Assembly: GCF_003075095.1 (NCBI RefSeq)
Contig: NZ_QCZF01000002.1
Location: 124,001-188,000 of the forward strand
Direction: 5' to 3'
DNA length: 64,000 nucleotides
Source: Blastococcus litoris
GTDB lineage: Bacteria; Actinomycetota; Actinomycetes; Mycobacteriales; Geodermatophilaceae
The position numbers and the translations under genes were made by a program. Position 1 is the stretch's first letter, and each line of letters begins with the position of its first letter. Under the pieces are notes generated by a model. The model made no database searches and was not told where the DNA came from. It saw nothing but the letters and a program-made list of their open reading frames with translations. This document shows positions 61,506-64,000 of the stretch, piece after piece.

Positions 61506-62875
61506 CCACGCGCCGGCTGGTCGTCGTCGGCGCCGGGATCACCGGCCTGGCCGCCGCGTTCGAGTGGCGCCGGCGCCGGCCCGACGACGAGATCGTCGTC
61601 CTCGAGGCCGGTGACCGGATCGGCGGCAAGCTCCACCGGGTCGAGCTCGCCGGGCACTGGTACGACACCGGGCCCGAGGCGGTGCTCGCGCGCGTCCCCG
61701 AGGCGGTCCGGCTGATCGAGGACCTGGGCCTCGGCGACCGGCTGGTCGCACCCACCACGACGCAGGCCTCGGTCGTCCTGCCCGACGGCCGCCACCCGCT
61801 GCCCGCGGGCACCGTCCTCGGGGTCCCGGCGTCGGCCGAGGGGCTGGACGGGTTCCTGTCCCCGGAGGGTGTCTCCCGGGTGCGCGCCGAGGCCGACCTG
61901 CCGAGGCTCGCCCTGCACGGCGACGTCGCCGTCGGCGGCCTGCTCCGCGAACGGCTGGGCGACGAGGTCGTCGACCGCCTGGTCGAGCCGCTGCTGGGCG
62001 GGGTCTACGCCGGCCGGGCCGACGAGCTGTCGCTGGCGGCGACGATGCCGGCCCTGGCCGCTCACCTGCCCGGAGCCGGCTCGGTGCTCGCCGCCGCGGC
62101 CGCCTCGCGGGACGCGGGCACGCGCAGCCGCGGCGACGCCGACGGGCCCGTCTTCGCCACGGTCGCCGACGGCATCGGGGCGTTGCCGGGCGCCCTGGTC
62201 GCCGCGGCCCGGGCCGAGGTCCGCCTCCGGACCCCGGCGCACGCCCTCCGCCGGACGGCGTCGGGCTTCGAGCTCTCCATCGGCCCGGCAGCGGCACCGG
62301 AGCTGCTGACCGCGGACGCCGTGCTGGTGACCGCGCCCGCGCAGAAGGCCGCCCGGCTGCTCGGCGAGGTGGCGCCCGGCGCGGTCGAGCCGCTGCAGGG
62401 CATCCCGTACGCCTCGATGGCCGTCGTCGCGATGGCGTTCCCCGCACAGGACGTCGACGCGGGGTCGGGGTTGCTCGTGCCTCCCGTGACCGGCCGCCTC
62501 GTGAAGGGCGTGACCGTGTCGTCTGCCAAGTGGCCGCACCTCGGTGGGGGAGACGCGCTGCTGGTGCGCTCCTCGGTCGGCCGGTTCCGCGACGAGTCGG
62601 AGCTGCAGCGCTCCGACGAGGACCTGACCCGCGCCGTGGTCGCCGATGTCGCCGAGCTGCTCGACCTCGACCGGCCCGAGCCGGTGGAGACCCGCCTCGT
62701 GCGCTGGGGCGGCGGGCTGCCGCAGTACCTGGTCGGGCACCCGGCCCGGGTGGACGCCGTCCGTGCCGCCGTCAGCGACGTGCCCGGTCTGGCCGTCGCG
62801 GGGGCGGCCTTCCGAGGGGTCGGGGTGCCGGCGTGCATCCGCGACGCCCACCACGCGCTGGAGGCCCTGCTCTAG
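61502..62875 (+). CDS. hemY: Protoporphyrinogen/coproporphyrinogen oxidase (HemY/CgoX)
   Basis: 457 aa FAD enzyme. Dinucleotide loop [15 protein letters not shown] with [12 protein letters not shown]-like [17 protein letters not shown], the conserved [12 protein letters not shown] segment, and a C-terminal FAD-closing motif ([24 protein letters not shown]). In actinobacteria this type oxidises coproporphyrinogen III. Overlaps hemE by 4 bp. Its stop shares CTAG with the convergent LuxR gene. Confidence 0.94.
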   Translation: MTTRRLVVVGAGITGLAAAFEWRRRRPDDEIVVLEAGDRIGGKLHRVELAGHWYDTGPEAVLARVPEAVRLIEDLGLGDRLVAPTTTQASVVLPDGRHPLPAGTVLGVPASAEGLDGFLSPEGVSRVRAEADLPRLALHGDVAVGGLLRERLGDEVVDRLVEPLLGGVYAGRADELSLAATMPALAAHLPGAGSVLAAAAASRDAGTRSRGDADGPVFATVADGIGALPGALVAAARAEVRLRTPAHALRRTASGFELSIGPAAAPELLTADAVLVTAPAQKAARLLGEVAPGAVEPLQGIPYASMAVVAMAFPAQDVDAGSGLLVPPVTGRLVKGVTVSSAKWPHLGGGDALLVRSSVGRFRDESELQRSDEDLTRAVVADVAELLDLDRPEPVETRLVRWGGGLPQYLVGHPARVDAVRAAVSDVPGLAVAGAAFRGVGVPACIRDAHHALEALL

Positions 62876-64000
62876 GGCGCGACCGTGCGCGTGGCGATCT
62901 GCGTGCGGTTGGCCAGCCCCAGCTTCGTCAGGATGTTGCGCACGTGGGTCTCCACCGTCCGCGCCGACAGGAACAGCCGCTCGGCGATCTGCCGGTTGGT
63001 GAGCCCGGCGGAGACCAGGCCGGCGATCTCCCGCTCGCGGACCGTGAGCGGGTCCGCGGCCCGTGCCGCCCGCCCGGCCCGGTCGAGCAGCTCGGCTGAC
63101 CTGCGCTGCGGTCCCGGCATGCCCAGCCGGCGGGCCTCGGCCAGTGCCGGGCGCGCGAGCTCGGCCGCCCGGGCCGCGTCACCCGCCCGGCCGCGCGCCA
63201 GCAGCGCCGCCGCGAGCCCGAGGCGGTCGTGCACCGCGGCGGGACGGGCCCCGGTCCGGGTGTCCACGCGCAGCGCCTCCTCGAAGTGGCCGACGGCCTC
63301 GTCCCACTCCTCGCGCACCGCGGCGAGCCGGCCGAGCAGCACCACCATCGAGCCGCAGCAGTAGACGCCGGCGCCGGCGGCGTCCCACGCGTACCCGCCG
63401 ATGATCCTCGCGAGCTCGCCCGCGGTCTCGACGTCGCCGAACGCCTCGACCAGCGGCACGAGGGTCTCGGCCACGCCGGCGGACCCGACGAAGTCGGGGT
63501 CGGACATCCGCGGCCGCAGCTGCTCGTACCGGCCCGCCGCCTCGTCGCGCTCGCCGGCGACCAGCGCCACCACCGCGCGGCTGGCCTGCACGATCGGCAC
63601 CTCGTCGGCCAGCTGGAGCAGCCGGACCGGTGAGCTGTCCAGCTCCTGCCCCTGCCCGGTCACCAGCGCGTGCTGGTACAGGAAGGCCCCGGACATGCCG
63701 GCGGCCGAGATGTCCTGGGTCAGCTCCGTCTCGCCGACGACCCGGGCCTCCTCGTTGAGGGCGAGCGCCTCGGGGAACCGCCCGTAGAGCGCCGCCACCG
63801 ACGCTCGGAGCCGCAGGTCGTGCCACCGGATCATCGGCAGACGCGTACGGGCGGCCAGCGCCGTCACCCGTGCCAGCTCGTCGTCGACGGTGGCCGTGTC
63901 GCCGCCCTCGAGCGCCGCGTCGATCCGCCACTTCGCACCCCACAGCTCGGCCAGCGGCTGTCCGGTCTCGGCAGCGTGCTCGATCGCGAGCAGTCCCAGG
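62872..64000 (-). CDS. LuxR-type transcriptional regulator, 5'-truncated by the window
   Basis: 376 codons visible. Most is Ala/Leu-rich TPR-like helical repeat (for example HFEEALRVDTRTGARPA), as in LuxR/MalT-like regulators. The C-terminal HTH is LTVREREIAGLVSAGLTNRQIAERLFLSARTVETHVRNILTKLGLANRTQ. The N-terminal AAA/ATPase part, if any, lies beyond 64000. The frame is open to the window end. Confidence 0.9.
   Translation of the reverse strand, partial: LGLLAIEHAAETGQPLAELWGAKWRIDAALEGGDTATVDDELARVTALAARTRLPMIRWHDLRLRASVAALYGRFPEALALNEEARVVGETELTQDISAAGMSGAFLYQHALVTGQGQELDSSPVRLLQLADEVPIVQASRAVVALVAGERDEAAGRYEQLRPRMSDPDFVGSAGVAETLVPLVEAFGDVETAGELARIIGGYAWDAAGAGVYCCGSMVVLLGRLAAVREEWDEAVGHFEEALRVDTRTGARPAAVHDRLGLAAALLARGRAGDAARAAELARPALAEARRLGMPGPQRRSAELLDRAGRAARAADPLTVREREIAGLVSAGLTNRQIAERLFLSARTVETHVRNILTKLGLANRTQIATRTVAP

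Overview
This is a very high-GC actinobacterial chromosome segment. Almost every base is coding, GTG starts are common, 4-bp GTGA/ATGA overlaps are frequent, and many genes appear to lack a leader. The gene content and order most resemble Geodermatophilaceae-type genomes (inference). From about 8.9 kb onward the core follows, from memory, the ideR-sigB / sigA-ppgK-suhB-cei-DUF4193-dut-DUF3710-OB-fold-DUF3159-ceoBC / dxs / RNase D-DUF3000-hemE-hemY order known from Mycobacterium tuberculosis. No rRNA, tRNA, CRISPR, IS element or prophage was seen.

Layout. 0-4.1 kb: tail of a DksA/TraR zinc-finger gene, then a tight minus-strand operon (GT4 glycosyltransferase, SAM methyltransferase, alpha/alpha-toroid protein, GT2 glycosyltransferase) that looks like an uncharacterised glycoconjugate pathway. 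4.2-8.6 kb: Dabb protein, lipoprotein, DUF4192 protein and an S9 peptidase. 8.6-15.5 kb: regulatory and acylation block with the iron regulator IdeR, the AcuC deacylase overlapping a GNAT/acyl-CoA-synthetase fusion, sigma factor SigB behind an ECF-type promoter, and D-aminoacyl-tRNA deacylase. 15.5-19.2 kb: a secreted multidomain GH10 xylanase flanked by two STAS-domain paralogues. 19.2-27.2 kb: membrane and housekeeping genes (PlsC, hemolysin III, LapA, MpaB-like, HhH-GPD, SRPBCC, DUF3099), the pseudouridine catabolic pair psuG-psuK, DUF3039 and YihY. 27.3-33.7 kb: a VanW protein, a small zinc-ribbon protein, principal sigma factor SigA, polyphosphate glucokinase and inositol monophosphatase. 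33.7-44.5 kb: CEI-like protein, phosphotransferase, DUF4193, an unknown 298-aa protein, dut, DUF3710, OB-fold protein, DUF3159, the two RCK-type Trk proteins beside a KimA-like APC transporter, and an RNA methyltransferase. 44.5-49.5 kb: exported unknowns, an SGNH hydrolase, and dxs coupled to a thiamine-binding-family gene. 49.5-56.3 kb: fadBA and a xylose-type ABC importer. 56.3-58.2 kb: an unknown exported pair. 58.3-64 kb: RNase D, DUF3000, hemE, hemY and a truncated LuxR regulator.

How the genes may work together. The xylanase and the xylFGH-like importer would form a xylan-to-xylose route. AcuC plus the acyltransferase would set reversible lysine acylation of acyl-CoA synthetases. CeoB/CeoC plus the APC transporter are a candidate potassium-uptake unit. 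SigB is probably wired to an envelope or redox ECF sigma factor. No single known mobile or defence system is present. The most open questions are the first operon, the CeoBC/KimA-like neighbourhood, the STAS pair, the dxs/thiamine-binding coupling and the exported pair at 56-58 kb.
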